A stretch of 64,000 bases of DNA. It comes from Pseudobacter ginsenosidimutans. Its GTDB lineage: Bacteria; Bacteroidota; Bacteroidia; Chitinophagales; Chitinophagaceae. Below are positions 34,489 to 43,820 of the stretch, one piece after another. The stretch lies in contig NZ_CP042431.1 of the NCBI RefSeq assembly GCF_007970185.1, forward strand, positions 682,001-746,000, in the 5' to 3' direction. Position 1 is the stretch's first letter. Every line of letters begins with the position of its first letter. A model generated the notes under the pieces. It searched no databases, was not told the origin of the DNA, and saw only the letters and a list, made by a program, of their open reading frames with translations. A program made the translations under genes and the position numbers.

Positions 34489-36504
34489 CTATTCTTCCTT
34501 GCCTTCCACCAGGAACTGCCGCATCACATTCAGCAGCGGATAGGCAGTATTGGCATTCGTAAATATCACATAGCCCATCTTCAGGTCTTTGTACACTTCA
34601 AAATGACAACGGAAATCACCATTGTTGCCTCCATGACCAAATGATTTCCCATAAGGCGTTTCCCTGATCTCGAGGCTCATGCCCATATAGGAAGGGTATC
34701 TGGGTTGGGGCTCGCCCGGATCGAATTTGAAATCGGAATGCCTGCTGAACATGGAATCATAAGTGGCGGCGCTCAGCCCTTTTTGTTCCAGCATGTACAG
34801 CATAAAGCGGGTGAACACTTTTGCTTCGGTGTGCATGGAATAAGCCATGCCAGGCGCTTCAGGCAATGGATTGTAAGTGGGAAGCATATCGTAATGTCCA
34901 TTGGATTTTACCTGCTTCAATGAATCGTTGGCAGAAAAGAAAGTATGATACAATCCTACAGGATCCAGCACTTCTTCCTTCAACACCTGTTCAACATTCT
35001 TTCCTGTGATCTTTTCCACTACTTTCTTCAGGTATTCAAATCCTTCTCCCGAATAATTGAAATCAGTGCCGGGCACGAAGAGAAGGTTTAGTTTTTTGTC
35101 TTCATTCATCCATCGCCAATTGGGGAAACCGGTACGATGTGTTAGTACATGCTTTGCCGTTATGAGCTTGTATCGGTCATCATAAGCTATATCCGGATAG
35201 GGCAGATATTCATACAGAGGTTTATCGAGATCGATCACGCCCCGTTCTGCCAGCCGCTGCACTGCAAATGCGAAGACAGGCTTGGTTACGGAAGCTGCTT
35301 CGAACAATGTATTGCTATCCACTTTTTCTTTGGTGATCGAATTCTTGTATCCGTATGTTTTGTAGTAAACCATTTTTCCGTCTTTGATCAGTGCCATTGA
35401 AATACCCGGTATACCATAGTATTCCTGGTATGTTTCAATAAAATGATCGATCTTTTTTGCGGATGCATTGCTGAAATCATGCATTATGCCTTTTGCCGGC
35501 AGCAGGTCAGGCACCGGAGTGCCGGGAATAGTGATGGCCGGGATAATGCTTTCTTTGTTCGCCACCACGTTGATGCTTACCTGCTTATCCGGTTTGGAAG
35601 CGTATATTTTCTCCCCGCTATAGAAGTATGGTTCAATAAAATCCAGCTTGTATTTACCCGCCGGCAGCCAGGCTTTATAATTCCCATTGCTGTCGATGGC
35701 AGCAGCCACCCAGCATTTTGGGTTTTGAACAGAGGTAAGCATGATACTTGAAGGCAAGGGTATTTTCATTTTCATTTCCCTGTCCCAGTTCAGCTTTCCT
35801 GAAACCTTTCCCACCTGGCTCAGCGAGGGCATCAGGATGATATCGCCCAGACTTTTGGCATTTCTGTATTTGGAATCTCCCCTGCCCCAGCTATGAATGG
35901 CGAAGTTGCCGCTTGAATCTTTATCGAATACGGCAAAGTCGAGGCCGATTGATTTACCAACCACCAGCTGATCATCCAGCCGGATCTTCCATTCAATGTA
36001 ACGCGTGTTGCCTTTCCTGGTAGTGGCCACTTCCATGATCTCCCAGTTGGCGGCTTTTGCAAACAGATCGAATGCTGCATGATTGGTGTTCCGTAATTTC
36101 TTGCTGTACATAAAGCCCGCCACGCCCGATCCAAAACTCAGATGGCGCGCATCGAGGCCCAGCTCCAGGCAATCCTGTGTATTGTATGCAACGTTTGCAG
36201 AAGTATCTTCTATAAAATCATTATCGGTAATGGTAAAAGCCAGGTATAAGGATTTTTCCTCAGCACGATATCCCACCTTGAAATAACCTGAAAAATCTTC
36301 TGCATTCAGGGGCTTTCCGGACAGTACTGTTTTGATATGATATTTGGTGGCAGAAACAGGCCAGTCAGAAAGATTGCCATCTACAGTGATCCTGCCTAGC
36401 GGATATGCATGCGCTATCTCGCCATTATGCGCCAGCAGGGAATTTACAGACAGGAAGGTCAGCAACAGGATGCAAAATGCTTTGCCCACAATATTGAGGT
36501 TCAT
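34489..36504 (-). CDS. CBM9-like domain fused to a class C beta-lactamase-type serine hydrolase
   Basis: 671 aa. Signal peptide (AFCILLLTFLSVNSLLA), then a CBM9/DOMON-like domain at about 30-230 (ITVDGNLSDWPVS, LYLAFTITDNDFIEDTS, YIEWKIRLDDQLV). A carboxypeptidase-regulatory-like beta region follows (about 235-340), then a beta-lactamase/DD-peptidase fold (about 355-665). Catalytic motifs are SVTK (about 435), YSG in DFNYSGEGFEYL (about 515) and FGHGGNNGDF (about 635, the KTG-equivalent). It is periplasmic or surface exposed. The catalytic half should hydrolyse a peptide or ester; the front part may bind carbohydrate. The combination is uncommon. True antibiotic hydrolysis is not implied. Confidence 0.85.
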   Translation of the reverse strand: MNLNIVGKAFCILLLTFLSVNSLLAHNGEIAHAYPLGRITVDGNLSDWPVSATKYHIKTVLSGKPLNAEDFSGYFKVGYRAEEKSLYLAFTITDNDFIEDTSANVAYNTQDCLELGLDARHLSFGSGVAGFMYSKKLRNTNHAAFDLFAKAANWEIMEVATTRKGNTRYIEWKIRLDDQLVVGKSIGLDFAVFDKDSSGNFAIHSWGRGDSKYRNAKSLGDIILMPSLSQVGKVSGKLNWDREMKMKIPLPSSIMLTSVQNPKCWVAAAIDSNGNYKAWLPAGKYKLDFIEPYFYSGEKIYASKPDKQVSINVVANKESIIPAITIPGTPVPDLLPAKGIMHDFSNASAKKIDHFIETYQEYYGIPGISMALIKDGKMVYYKTYGYKNSITKEKVDSNTLFEAASVTKPVFAFAVQRLAERGVIDLDKPLYEYLPYPDIAYDDRYKLITAKHVLTHRTGFPNWRWMNEDKKLNLLFVPGTDFNYSGEGFEYLKKVVEKITGKNVEQVLKEEVLDPVGLYHTFFSANDSLKQVKSNGHYDMLPTYNPLPEAPGMAYSMHTEAKVFTRFMLYMLEQKGLSAATYDSMFSRHSDFKFDPGEPQPRYPSYMGMSLEIRETPYGKSFGHGGNNGDFRCHFEVYKDLKMGYVIFTNANTAYPLLNVMRQFLVEGKEE

Positions 36505-36651
36505 AGTGGAAGGTTTGGTTTGTGCAGGTAAGACGTTTATAAAAATAAATAAGTTACAATCTGCGGCAAAATGATACTTACCATAGCAGGATAAAGAAAT
36601 GTCCGCTAAGTCTAATATCCTTAATTTTATAAATATTACTAAGACGAACTA

Positions 36652-37242
36652 TTGGCGGCTGATCCAACATACGATGAAAACGAACTGCTCCAGGCTGTAG
36701 TGAAAGGTGACGAAACGGCGTTCCGCGAGCTCATGAGCAGGTACTGGGACAAGATGTACAGTAATATATTGTATCACTGTAAGCAGCAGGAACTTGCCGA
36801 AGAGCTGACGCAGGACCTCTTTGTAACCGTATGGCAGAAAAGAGAACAGCTTCCGCAGATCAGGCAGTTCGACGCATGGCTCTACACCATCGCCAAGAAC
36901 CTGGTGCTCGGCGCCTTCCGTAAAAAAGTATTACCCCTTCTCGATGCCGATACATTCGATCCATTGTTCCACGATGATGGACTTACCGGCGTGGACCTTC
37001 TGGAACTCAAAGAGCTTCATTCCGTTCTCAATAATGAAATAGCTCAACTCCCCCCGCAACTGCAACGCGCCTTTACCCTGCACCGCATTCAGGGACTATC
37101 GCACGATGAAGTAGCTGCACAAATGAATATTTCACGATTCAGCTCCCAAACCTATGTTGCCCGCGCCACCATCATGTTGCGCGCTGCCTTATCGAAATAC
37201 AGTGGCAAAGCAGGTTTCAACTTTTTTATGCTTTTCCTGTAA
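36652..37242 (+). CDS. ECF RNA polymerase sigma factor, TTG start
   Basis: 196 aa. Region 2: FRELMSRYWDKMYSNILYHC, then LAEELTQDLFVTVWQKREQL; region 4: LPPQLQRAFTLHRIQGLSHDEVAAQMNISR (HTH about 150-172); hydrophobic tail FNFFMLFL. The frame is closed by TAA at 36640 and the next in-frame ATG falls inside region 2. Initiation must therefore be at TTG 36652 (or another non-ATG codon), a feature that may keep its level low. It heads the operon sigma-FecR-SusC-SusD-ATPase-permease and should activate the receptor genes. Confidence 0.93.
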   Translation: MAADPTYDENELLQAVVKGDETAFRELMSRYWDKMYSNILYHCKQQELAEELTQDLFVTVWQKREQLPQIRQFDAWLYTIAKNLVLGAFRKKVLPLLDADTFDPLFHDDGLTGVDLLELKELHSVLNNEIAQLPPQLQRAFTLHRIQGLSHDEVAAQMNISRFSSQTYVARATIMLRAALSKYSGKAGFNFFMLFL

Positions 37243-37326
37243 AAAATCTTCCCGGCAACGTATTAACCCTTCCGTTTTCTGTATCTCTATTGGTACAGCG
37301 CATCACAAGCGCCAACATAAACCACT

Positions 37327-38511
37327 ATGGAAAACGAGAAACTGGCCATATTATGGGAACAATATCTTTCGGGAAGGATGAGCAGGGCCGAGAGGACCGA
37401 GCTCAGAACCCTGCTGGAAGATTCCAACAACCAGGAACTGCTGGAGATCCTGCTCAACCAGTCAATGGATAATCCTGACATCCCTCTTCAGAAAGATGGA
37501 AAAAAGGACAAACATATCATTCAGGTGCTGGACGCGATCCGTTCAAACACCACCCCAACCCTAAACCGGACTCAGATCCGCACCAGGAGCTGGTTTCGTT
37601 ACGCAGCTGCCGCAACACTGGTACTGTGCGCCGGCGCGTACTTCCTGTTCAGGCCAACCGGTAAGGATATGAAAACAGAACAGACCACTGCTGCTGTTCA
37701 CAATATCCAGCCGGGCGGCGACAGGGCCATGCTAACCCTGGCAGATGGCTCCGTGATCCTGCTTGACAGCACCGGCAATGGTTCCATCGCCCTGCAGGGC
37801 AGTACACAGATCATGAAACAGGCTGATGGAAGGATCGTGTATGGCAACAATAATTCAGCAGGCGCCGCCGGCATGATGAATACCATGCGCACGCCAATCG
37901 GTGGAAAATACCAGCTCATCCTGCCGGATGGCACAAAGGTCTGGTTGAATGCCGCCAGCTCCATCACTTTTCCTGTAGCATTTCAGGAAAAGGAACGCAG
38001 GGTAACAATCAGTGGCGAAGTTTATTTTGAAGTGGCGCAGGATAAGTCGCGGCCCTTCTCCGTCACAGGTGGTAACGCCAATGTACAGGTGCTCGGCACA
38101 CAATTCAATGTGAATGCCTATGAAAATGAGGACAAATTGAAAGTGACCCTTCTGAATGGTAGTGTGAAAGTATCGGACATTCAATCGAAACAAGCCACAG
38201 TGCTGGTTCCCGGCCAACAGGCGCAACTAACTGCTGAGCAACTCTCATCAACCGGAAATATCGATCTGAACAAAGTGATGGCCTGGAAGAACGACCTTTT
38301 CAATTTTGAAGATGCGACCCTTGATGAAGCGATGCGCCAGATCAGCCGCTGGTACGGCGTGAAAGTGATCTATGAACAAGGTATACCCAAAACGCAACTC
38401 TGGGGTAAGATGAGCAGGAATACCAGCTTCGAACGTGTATTGAGAAACCTGAAAGATATAGGAGTGAATTACAGACTGACCGATAACAAGGAACTGATCA
38501 TTTTACAATAA
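37327..38511 (+). CDS. FecR family anti-sigma factor
   Basis: 394 aa. Cytoplasmic N-terminus (1-87), one membrane helix (WFRYAAAATLVLCAGAYFLF, about 88-107) and a periplasmic FecR domain (about 165-265: LPDGTKVWLNAASSITFP, VTISGEVYFEVAQD). The C-terminal DUF4974 domain is at about 320-394 (KVMAWKNDLFNFEDATLDE). It is a close relative of the FecR at 2113-3393. It begins 84 nt after the sigma gene and precedes SusC by 159 nt including the hairpin spacer, so it should transmit receptor occupancy to the upstream sigma factor. Confidence 0.95.
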   Translation: MENEKLAILWEQYLSGRMSRAERTELRTLLEDSNNQELLEILLNQSMDNPDIPLQKDGKKDKHIIQVLDAIRSNTTPTLNRTQIRTRSWFRYAAAATLVLCAGAYFLFRPTGKDMKTEQTTAAVHNIQPGGDRAMLTLADGSVILLDSTGNGSIALQGSTQIMKQADGRIVYGNNNSAGAAGMMNTMRTPIGGKYQLILPDGTKVWLNAASSITFPVAFQEKERRVTISGEVYFEVAQDKSRPFSVTGGNANVQVLGTQFNVNAYENEDKLKVTLLNGSVKVSDIQSKQATVLVPGQQAQLTAEQLSSTGNIDLNKVMAWKNDLFNFEDATLDEAMRQISRWYGVKVIYEQGIPKTQLWGKMSRNTSFERVLRNLKDIGVNYRLTDNKELIILQ

Positions 38512-38574
38512 CCTTATCCGGAACATTTAAAGAAAAGCGAAAGCCAGGAAATATTTAAACATGCTAAACGAAAA

Positions 38575-38602
38575 CCGGATTCTGCGGGCAGGCAGAACCC
38601 GG
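38575..38602 (+). promoter_or_regulatory. Hairpin in the FecR-SusC spacer, 68 nt before the SusC ATG
   Basis: 11-bp stem with one mismatch (CCGGATTCTGC / GCAGAACCCGG) and a 6-nt loop. The last base is 68 nt from the SusC ATG at 38671, exactly as in the left-edge locus. Downstream, both leaders start CGAA, contain ATTTTTTA followed by an AACC block, and reach ATGCAAAAAACTG. There is no T-run. It probably shapes susC mRNA processing or translation (inferred). Confidence 0.55.
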
Positions 38603-38670
38603 CGAAGTCTAGTAATGTAAAAGTCGTGTTGCTTAACGATTATTTTTTACAACCTAAACCAGTGCAATTT

Positions 38671-41600
38671 ATGCAAAAAACTGTTTATGGGCGCCGGTCC
38701 GTCTATACGAGGCCCCGGCTCCTGGACCAACTGCTGCTATTGGTGCGAACGCTTTTTTACAGGCTGCATCCATCTACCAGCAGGCCATTTATGTTAGCGA
38801 TGAAATTAACTATCGTATTTCTGACTGCCGCTTTTCTTCAGGTACATGCAAACGCCGTATCGCAATCCGTTACGATCTCCGGCAAAGACCTGTCACTGAA
38901 GAAAGTGTTCTCCATCATTGAGCAACAAACGGGCTTTGTAGTGCTTTCCAACAAGAAAGACCTGGAGGCTACAAAACCTGTAACGCTTTCCGTTTTTGAT
39001 ATGCCATTGCAGCATCTGCTGAATATGGTGCTGAAAGATCAGCCCGTCAATTTCAGGCTGGACGGGACCACCATCGTATTGAGCAGAAAACCGCAAACAA
39101 ATCCTCCCGGCCAGTTGAATGTTTATCGCGCAGGCGTTCCGATTGATGGCGGTGTAGTTGACTCTGCCGGAAAGCCCATCCAGGGCGCCTCTGTGCGGCT
39201 ACTCCCGATAGACAAGGGAACTACCACCAACCAATTCGGATCTTTCTCCATACCTAATGTACCCCCAGGAACTTACACACTTGAAGTGTCTTTTGTTGGT
39301 TACGATGTCCATCGTCAGAGATTGACTGTTCCTCAATATGGAGTGATGCAGCTTGGCAGGATCGTTTTGAAACGGACCAATACAAGTATGGATGTGGTTG
39401 AAGTAGTGGTGACCGGTTATCAAACCCTTCCCAGGGACAGGGCCACCGGTTCTTTCAGCACCGTGAACCACGAACTGCTCAGCACCCGTGTGGAGCCCAG
39501 CCTGATGACGAGAATGGAAGGACTGGTACCCGGACTTTTCTCCAAAAATGGCGATTTCAATATCAGGGGCCTTGCAACATTGTATGGCGAACGCAGACCG
39601 CTGATAGTTGTAGACGGCTTTCCTTATGAAGGCGATATCAATTATCTGAATCCGGACGATGTTTTGAATGTTACGGTGCTGAAAGATGCAGCTGCTGCTT
39701 CCATCTATGGTACACGCGCCGCCAATGGTGTGATCGTGATCACCACCAGGTTAGGAAGCGCCCGCCAGACACGTATCAATTTCAACAGCACCGTATTCAT
39801 CACACCCAAGCCCGATGTATCATATCTGGACCTGCTCAATAGCAGCGAAACAGTAGACCTTCAGCGCGATCTCTTCAATAAGTTCCATGTGATGGAACCT
39901 AATGGTTATGCCGTTCCCAAAGTAACCGAAGCGATGTACAAGTTTGAAAGAGGCGATATCACACAGGCACAACTGGATGCTATATTGAATGAGCTCAGGA
40001 GCCGCAACGGAAAATCACAGATCGATGACATGCTGATGCAAAGCATCGTTTCACATAAGCACAGTTTGTCCGTTTCAGGCGGCAATGAAAAGAACCAGTA
40101 TAGCATCAACCTCAACTATATTGGTAACAGAGGCTATACCATCAATACCAATTCCGAAGCCATCAATCTCAGCCTGAACGACAAGGCTCAGGTATTCAAA
40201 TGGCTGACAGCAGAAGCAGGCATTTTCGCCAATTTCTCGAAGAATAAATATGCCGATATCAACGCTACCCAGTATTACAGATGGATGCCTTATGAGATCC
40301 TGAAAGATGACAAAGGCAATTATGTTCCCTGGAACTACCTGAAATCTCCAACCGAAATTGAACGACTGAACAATCTCGGCCTGCTGGATGAAAGCTGGAA
40401 CCCTCTCCAGGACATGAGCCGCTATGATATCCGCAGCAATTCACAATATGTGCGTGTGCAGGGAGGCTTCAATATCAAATTCACTAAATTCCTCAACCTC
40501 GATGTAAAATACCAGACTGAACGCGGCAGCAGCTACTCAAAGAACTATCAAAGCTTCGAAAGCTGGCGAACTGCCAACGTGATCAACGACGCCACACAGA
40601 TCACCAACGGTGAGATCGTAAAGAATATCCCCGATGGCGGTCAGATCTGGGAAACCCGCGGAGATTCCAGATCCTACACAGCCAGGGCACAACTTAACTT
40701 CGACAAACGCTTTGGAACGGATCATCAATTGACGGCCATTGCAGGCACCGAACGTCGCTCTGTTTTACGGACCTCCACAACCTTACACAGGTTTGGTTAC
40801 AACGATCAAAACCTCCAGTTCCAGCCGGTGAATTATGATACACTCGGCAATCTGAAAGGAACACAGGCCATCGGTGGCGACTTCCGGTATATTTTTCTCG
40901 ATCATAACAACTTCAGAAATACTGAAGAACGTTACGTTTCCTTCTATGGCAATGCCGGATATACTTTCAGGGGAAGATACAATCTCACCGGCAGTGTTCG
41001 TGTTGACGATTCCAATCTCTGGGGAACTGATCCAAAATACAGGCATCTTCCTCTCTGGTCTGCAGGTGCAAGCTGGCGCATTTCATCGGAAGACTTCATG
41101 AGGAATTTATTCTGGCTGAACAACCTGAACCTGCGCGCCACCTACGGCAGCGGAGGTAACACAGCAAGAGAAACAGGTCCCTACCTGATCGTTAACTCCG
41201 GCTATTACAATGAAACGGATGCGATCGGCACCAATATCGTTTCTCCTCCCAACAAGTCGTTAAGATGGGAAAGGACCCAAACCACCAACTTCGGACTGGA
41301 CTACGCCATTCTCAAAAACAGGATCTCCGGCTCTTTCGATTATTATGTCAGGAAAACAACTGACCTCCTCGGTGAGAAACCTACCGATCCTACCAATGCA
41401 TTCAACTCAGCATTGATCAACTATGGAAGCCTTACCAATAAAGGGTTCGAGATCGCTCTGAATACTGTGAACATAGACCGGAAAGATTTCAGCTGGAGCA
41501 GCCGCATCTCTTTCACAAAGAACAAGAACAAGATGACGGAGATCGCTCCCCGCTCTAGTCTGCTGGTTGAATACCTGCAGGGCTACGGCACACAAGTGAA

Positions 41601-42288
41601 AGGATATGCGATGAATTCCATTTTCAATTTCCGCTCAGCAGGCCTCGATCCCACCAACGGTACGCCGATGGTTTACGATAAAGATGGGAAAGTGGTCACC
41701 AACTACGATCAAAATGGAAATATCGTAACCAATATGACCGAGCTGGCCGGACTGGTACCTGGGGGCACCCTGGATCCTACTTATACTGTAGGCTTCATGA
41801 ATACTGTTCGTTTCAAGCGCTTCACATTTACGATGATGATCATCGCCAATGGAGGTAATGTTATTCGCGATGCCATACCTGGTACAATCACTTCCGCAGC
41901 CTTCAATCGCAATATGGACAGAAGAGCGCTGAACTACTGGAAAAAGCCCGGTGATGAAAAATTGCCTGACGTGCAACCCGCACCTGCACTCAGAAATACA
42001 TCAGATTATTATCTGCAGTACCTCTGGTTTGCAACTGATGCCAATACCATGAAAGCAGATTATATCAAAGTGAGGAATATCGGCCTGAGCTATGATTTCG
42101 CATCACATCTCAGCAAGCTGACCAAAATCAATGGAGCTACCGTACTGGTACAGGTGCAGAATCCATTCAGCTGGTTCAGGAATGATAAGGACCTGGACCC
42201 TGAAGCGTATATAATCGCTACAGATGGCGCTACGCGCAGCTTGCCCGTGATGCCTGTGTATATGATCGGCCTTAATGTAACCTTCTAA
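38671..42288 (+). CDS. SusC/RagA-type TonB-dependent receptor with STN domain
   Basis: 1205 aa, complete. The ATG at 38671 (MQKTVYGRRS) is preferred to a GTG 45 nt upstream. A 45-residue extension precedes the signal peptide (LTIVFLTAAFLQVHANAVSQ). Then come STN (about 68-120), a carboxypeptidase-regulatory domain (about 150-235, GASVRLLPIDKGTTTNQFG), a plug with NVTVLKDAAAASIYG and TRAANGVIVITT, and a 22-strand-type barrel to the C-terminus (PVYMIGLNVTF). It imports a substrate with its SusD partner 10 nt downstream and should signal through FecR. The TonB-box-like region is the VVEVVVTGYQ segment. Substrate unknown; no glycoside hydrolase is nearby. Confidence 0.97.
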   Translation: MQKTVYGRRSVYTRPRLLDQLLLLVRTLFYRLHPSTSRPFMLAMKLTIVFLTAAFLQVHANAVSQSVTISGKDLSLKKVFSIIEQQTGFVVLSNKKDLEATKPVTLSVFDMPLQHLLNMVLKDQPVNFRLDGTTIVLSRKPQTNPPGQLNVYRAGVPIDGGVVDSAGKPIQGASVRLLPIDKGTTTNQFGSFSIPNVPPGTYTLEVSFVGYDVHRQRLTVPQYGVMQLGRIVLKRTNTSMDVVEVVVTGYQTLPRDRATGSFSTVNHELLSTRVEPSLMTRMEGLVPGLFSKNGDFNIRGLATLYGERRPLIVVDGFPYEGDINYLNPDDVLNVTVLKDAAAASIYGTRAANGVIVITTRLGSARQTRINFNSTVFITPKPDVSYLDLLNSSETVDLQRDLFNKFHVMEPNGYAVPKVTEAMYKFERGDITQAQLDAILNELRSRNGKSQIDDMLMQSIVSHKHSLSVSGGNEKNQYSINLNYIGNRGYTINTNSEAINLSLNDKAQVFKWLTAEAGIFANFSKNKYADINATQYYRWMPYEILKDDKGNYVPWNYLKSPTEIERLNNLGLLDESWNPLQDMSRYDIRSNSQYVRVQGGFNIKFTKFLNLDVKYQTERGSSYSKNYQSFESWRTANVINDATQITNGEIVKNIPDGGQIWETRGDSRSYTARAQLNFDKRFGTDHQLTAIAGTERRSVLRTSTTLHRFGYNDQNLQFQPVNYDTLGNLKGTQAIGGDFRYIFLDHNNFRNTEERYVSFYGNAGYTFRGRYNLTGSVRVDDSNLWGTDPKYRHLPLWSAGASWRISSEDFMRNLFWLNNLNLRATYGSGGNTARETGPYLIVNSGYYNETDAIGTNIVSPPNKSLRWERTQTTNFGLDYAILKNRISGSFDYYVRKTTDLLGEKPTDPTNAFNSALINYGSLTNKGFEIALNTVNIDRKDFSWSSRISFTKNKNKMTEIAPRSSLLVEYLQGYGTQVKGYAMNSIFNFRSAGLDPTNGTPMVYDKDGKVVTNYDQNGNIVTNMTELAGLVPGGTLDPTYTVGFMNTVRFKRFTFTMMIIANGGNVIRDAIPGTITSAAFNRNMDRRALNYWKKPGDEKLPDVQPAPALRNTSDYYLQYLWFATDANTMKADYIKVRNIGLSYDFASHLSKLTKINGATVLVQVQNPFSWFRNDKDLDPEAYIIATDGATRSLPVMPVYMIGLNVTF

Positions 42289-42298
42289 TTCCGAACAA

Positions 42299-43735
42299 AT
42301 GAAATTGAAACACATACTCCCTATATGCGCAACTGTACTGATGGTCAGTTGCGACAAATACCTCGATGTAAGACCGAAGGATAAATTCATCCCGGAAAGC
42401 GTGGAAGACTACGAGAACATGCTGAACAGCGCCAACCTGGTGAACTCCGGAGATTATTTCCAGGACCTGCTCACAGATGATGTTTTCCTTCCTGAAGGAC
42501 AACCTGCCAACCTCTATTCTAACCAACAGGCACATGCGAGAAGGATCTATACTTTCAACAATGTTCCATACGAAGCCAATAACAACGACTTTCAATGGAG
42601 CGAAGGTTATAAAAGGATCTTCTACTTCAATACCGTGATCAATAATGTGCTGGATGCCTCCGGAACGAAAAGCGAAGAATACAAAAAATCGGTGAAGGCC
42701 GAAGCGCTGGTGGGACGTGCCTTTGAGCACATGATCCTGGTGAATCTGTATGCAAAGCACTATGATGCAGCCACCGCTGCAACAGATCCGGGAATTCCCA
42801 TTGCACTGATCGGAGACATCAGCGCCAAATTCGTCAGGAATACCGTACAGGAAACCTATGATCAGATCATCAAAGACCTGACAGATGCGCTTCCCGATCT
42901 TCCTGCATCCCCCAAAAAGACAAGCTTCAGGGCCAGCAAACCCGCTGCCTATGCATTACTGAGCCGCGCTTATCTCTATATGGGCAAATGGGACCTCGCC
43001 GAACAGAATGCAGAAGAAGCACTGAAACTGAAAAGCGAATTGTTCGATATGAACAATTATGCCGTTACCGTGCCCGGTCCCTTCCCTTATGTACCCGGCA
43101 CCCCCGTTGGCTGGACCAATGTACCCGATGCACAAAAGAACCCTGAAACCCTGTACGCACGCCACTTCCTGCGTCCCATGGGATTGGGACAATTATCCTG
43201 CGCATCTTCCGATCTAAGTTCATTGTTCACCAATGACGACCAGCGCTGGGTGCTTTACTATGCCAATGGCTGGCCCCCTGCACCTCCCTACAATTACTGG
43301 AATATGTACCAGGTAAAGATCTTCCTGCGTGGTGACTACTATAACAATGCAGCAGGACTTCCTGAAGTATATCTCAACGATGCTGAAGCAAAAACAAGAC
43401 AGAATGATCTTTCCGGCGCACTCGACCTCATCAATGAACTGAGGCAGCACAGGATCAAACCTGCCGCCTATGTTGAAAAAACATTGGCTGACTTCAACAA
43501 TGACCAGGAAAAAGTACTGCGCTTCGTTCTCGAAGAAAGAAGAAGGGAACTCGCGTTCATGAATATGCGACATATCGATCTCAAGCGACTCAATAAAGAA
43601 GCGCGATTCCAGAAAACCATTGTTCATAATGCAGAAGGCATTGAATACAGACTGGAACCCAATAGCGACAAATACCAGCGCCAGATCTGGCCTGCAGCTT
43701 CTGCTTTCAATCCCGACTGGGAACTCAATCCATAA
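42299..43735 (+). CDS. RagB/SusD family outer-membrane lipoprotein
   Basis: 478 aa. Lipoprotein signal with cysteine at about residue 18 (LMVSCDKYLDV), then the SusD helical fold: SVEDYENMLNSANL, YFNTVINNVLDA, ALVGRAFEHMILVNLYA (TPR-like), LRDALPD-type helices and the C-terminal EERRRELAFMNMRHIDLKRLN. It lies on the receptor as a lid that captures ligand. It is intact, unlike the SusD in the right-hand cassette. The spacer to the ATPase gene (86 nt) contains an imperfect hairpin. Confidence 0.95.
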   Translation: MKLKHILPICATVLMVSCDKYLDVRPKDKFIPESVEDYENMLNSANLVNSGDYFQDLLTDDVFLPEGQPANLYSNQQAHARRIYTFNNVPYEANNNDFQWSEGYKRIFYFNTVINNVLDASGTKSEEYKKSVKAEALVGRAFEHMILVNLYAKHYDAATAATDPGIPIALIGDISAKFVRNTVQETYDQIIKDLTDALPDLPASPKKTSFRASKPAAYALLSRAYLYMGKWDLAEQNAEEALKLKSELFDMNNYAVTVPGPFPYVPGTPVGWTNVPDAQKNPETLYARHFLRPMGLGQLSCASSDLSSLFTNDDQRWVLYYANGWPPAPPYNYWNMYQVKIFLRGDYYNNAAGLPEVYLNDAEAKTRQNDLSGALDLINELRQHRIKPAAYVEKTLADFNNDQEKVLRFVLEERRRELAFMNMRHIDLKRLNKEARFQKTIVHNAEGIEYRLEPNSDKYQRQIWPAASAFNPDWELNP

Positions 43736-43762
43736 AGATTTCTGATTAAGTATGCGGCAAAA

Positions 43763-43797
43763 GCCGGTTGGACGGTCCCGTTCCGTTCCAACCTGGC
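43763..43797 (+). other. Imperfect hairpin between susD and the ATPase gene
   Basis: GCCGGTTGGACGG pairs with CCGTTCCAACCTGGC with two one-base bulges around a 7-nt loop. No T-run follows, so readthrough is expected. It could reduce transcription or protect the upstream receptor mRNA so that receptor genes are expressed above the ABC genes (inferred). Confidence 0.4.
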
Positions 43798-43820
43798 TGA
43801 TGCCTTAATTCAAAGTATCC

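Noticed and set aside
36505-36651. Searched for a defined promoter between the divergent serine hydrolase and sigma genes.
   Set aside because: The region is AT-rich with several partial matches, but no TTG-N17/18-TAnnTTTG pair good enough to report.
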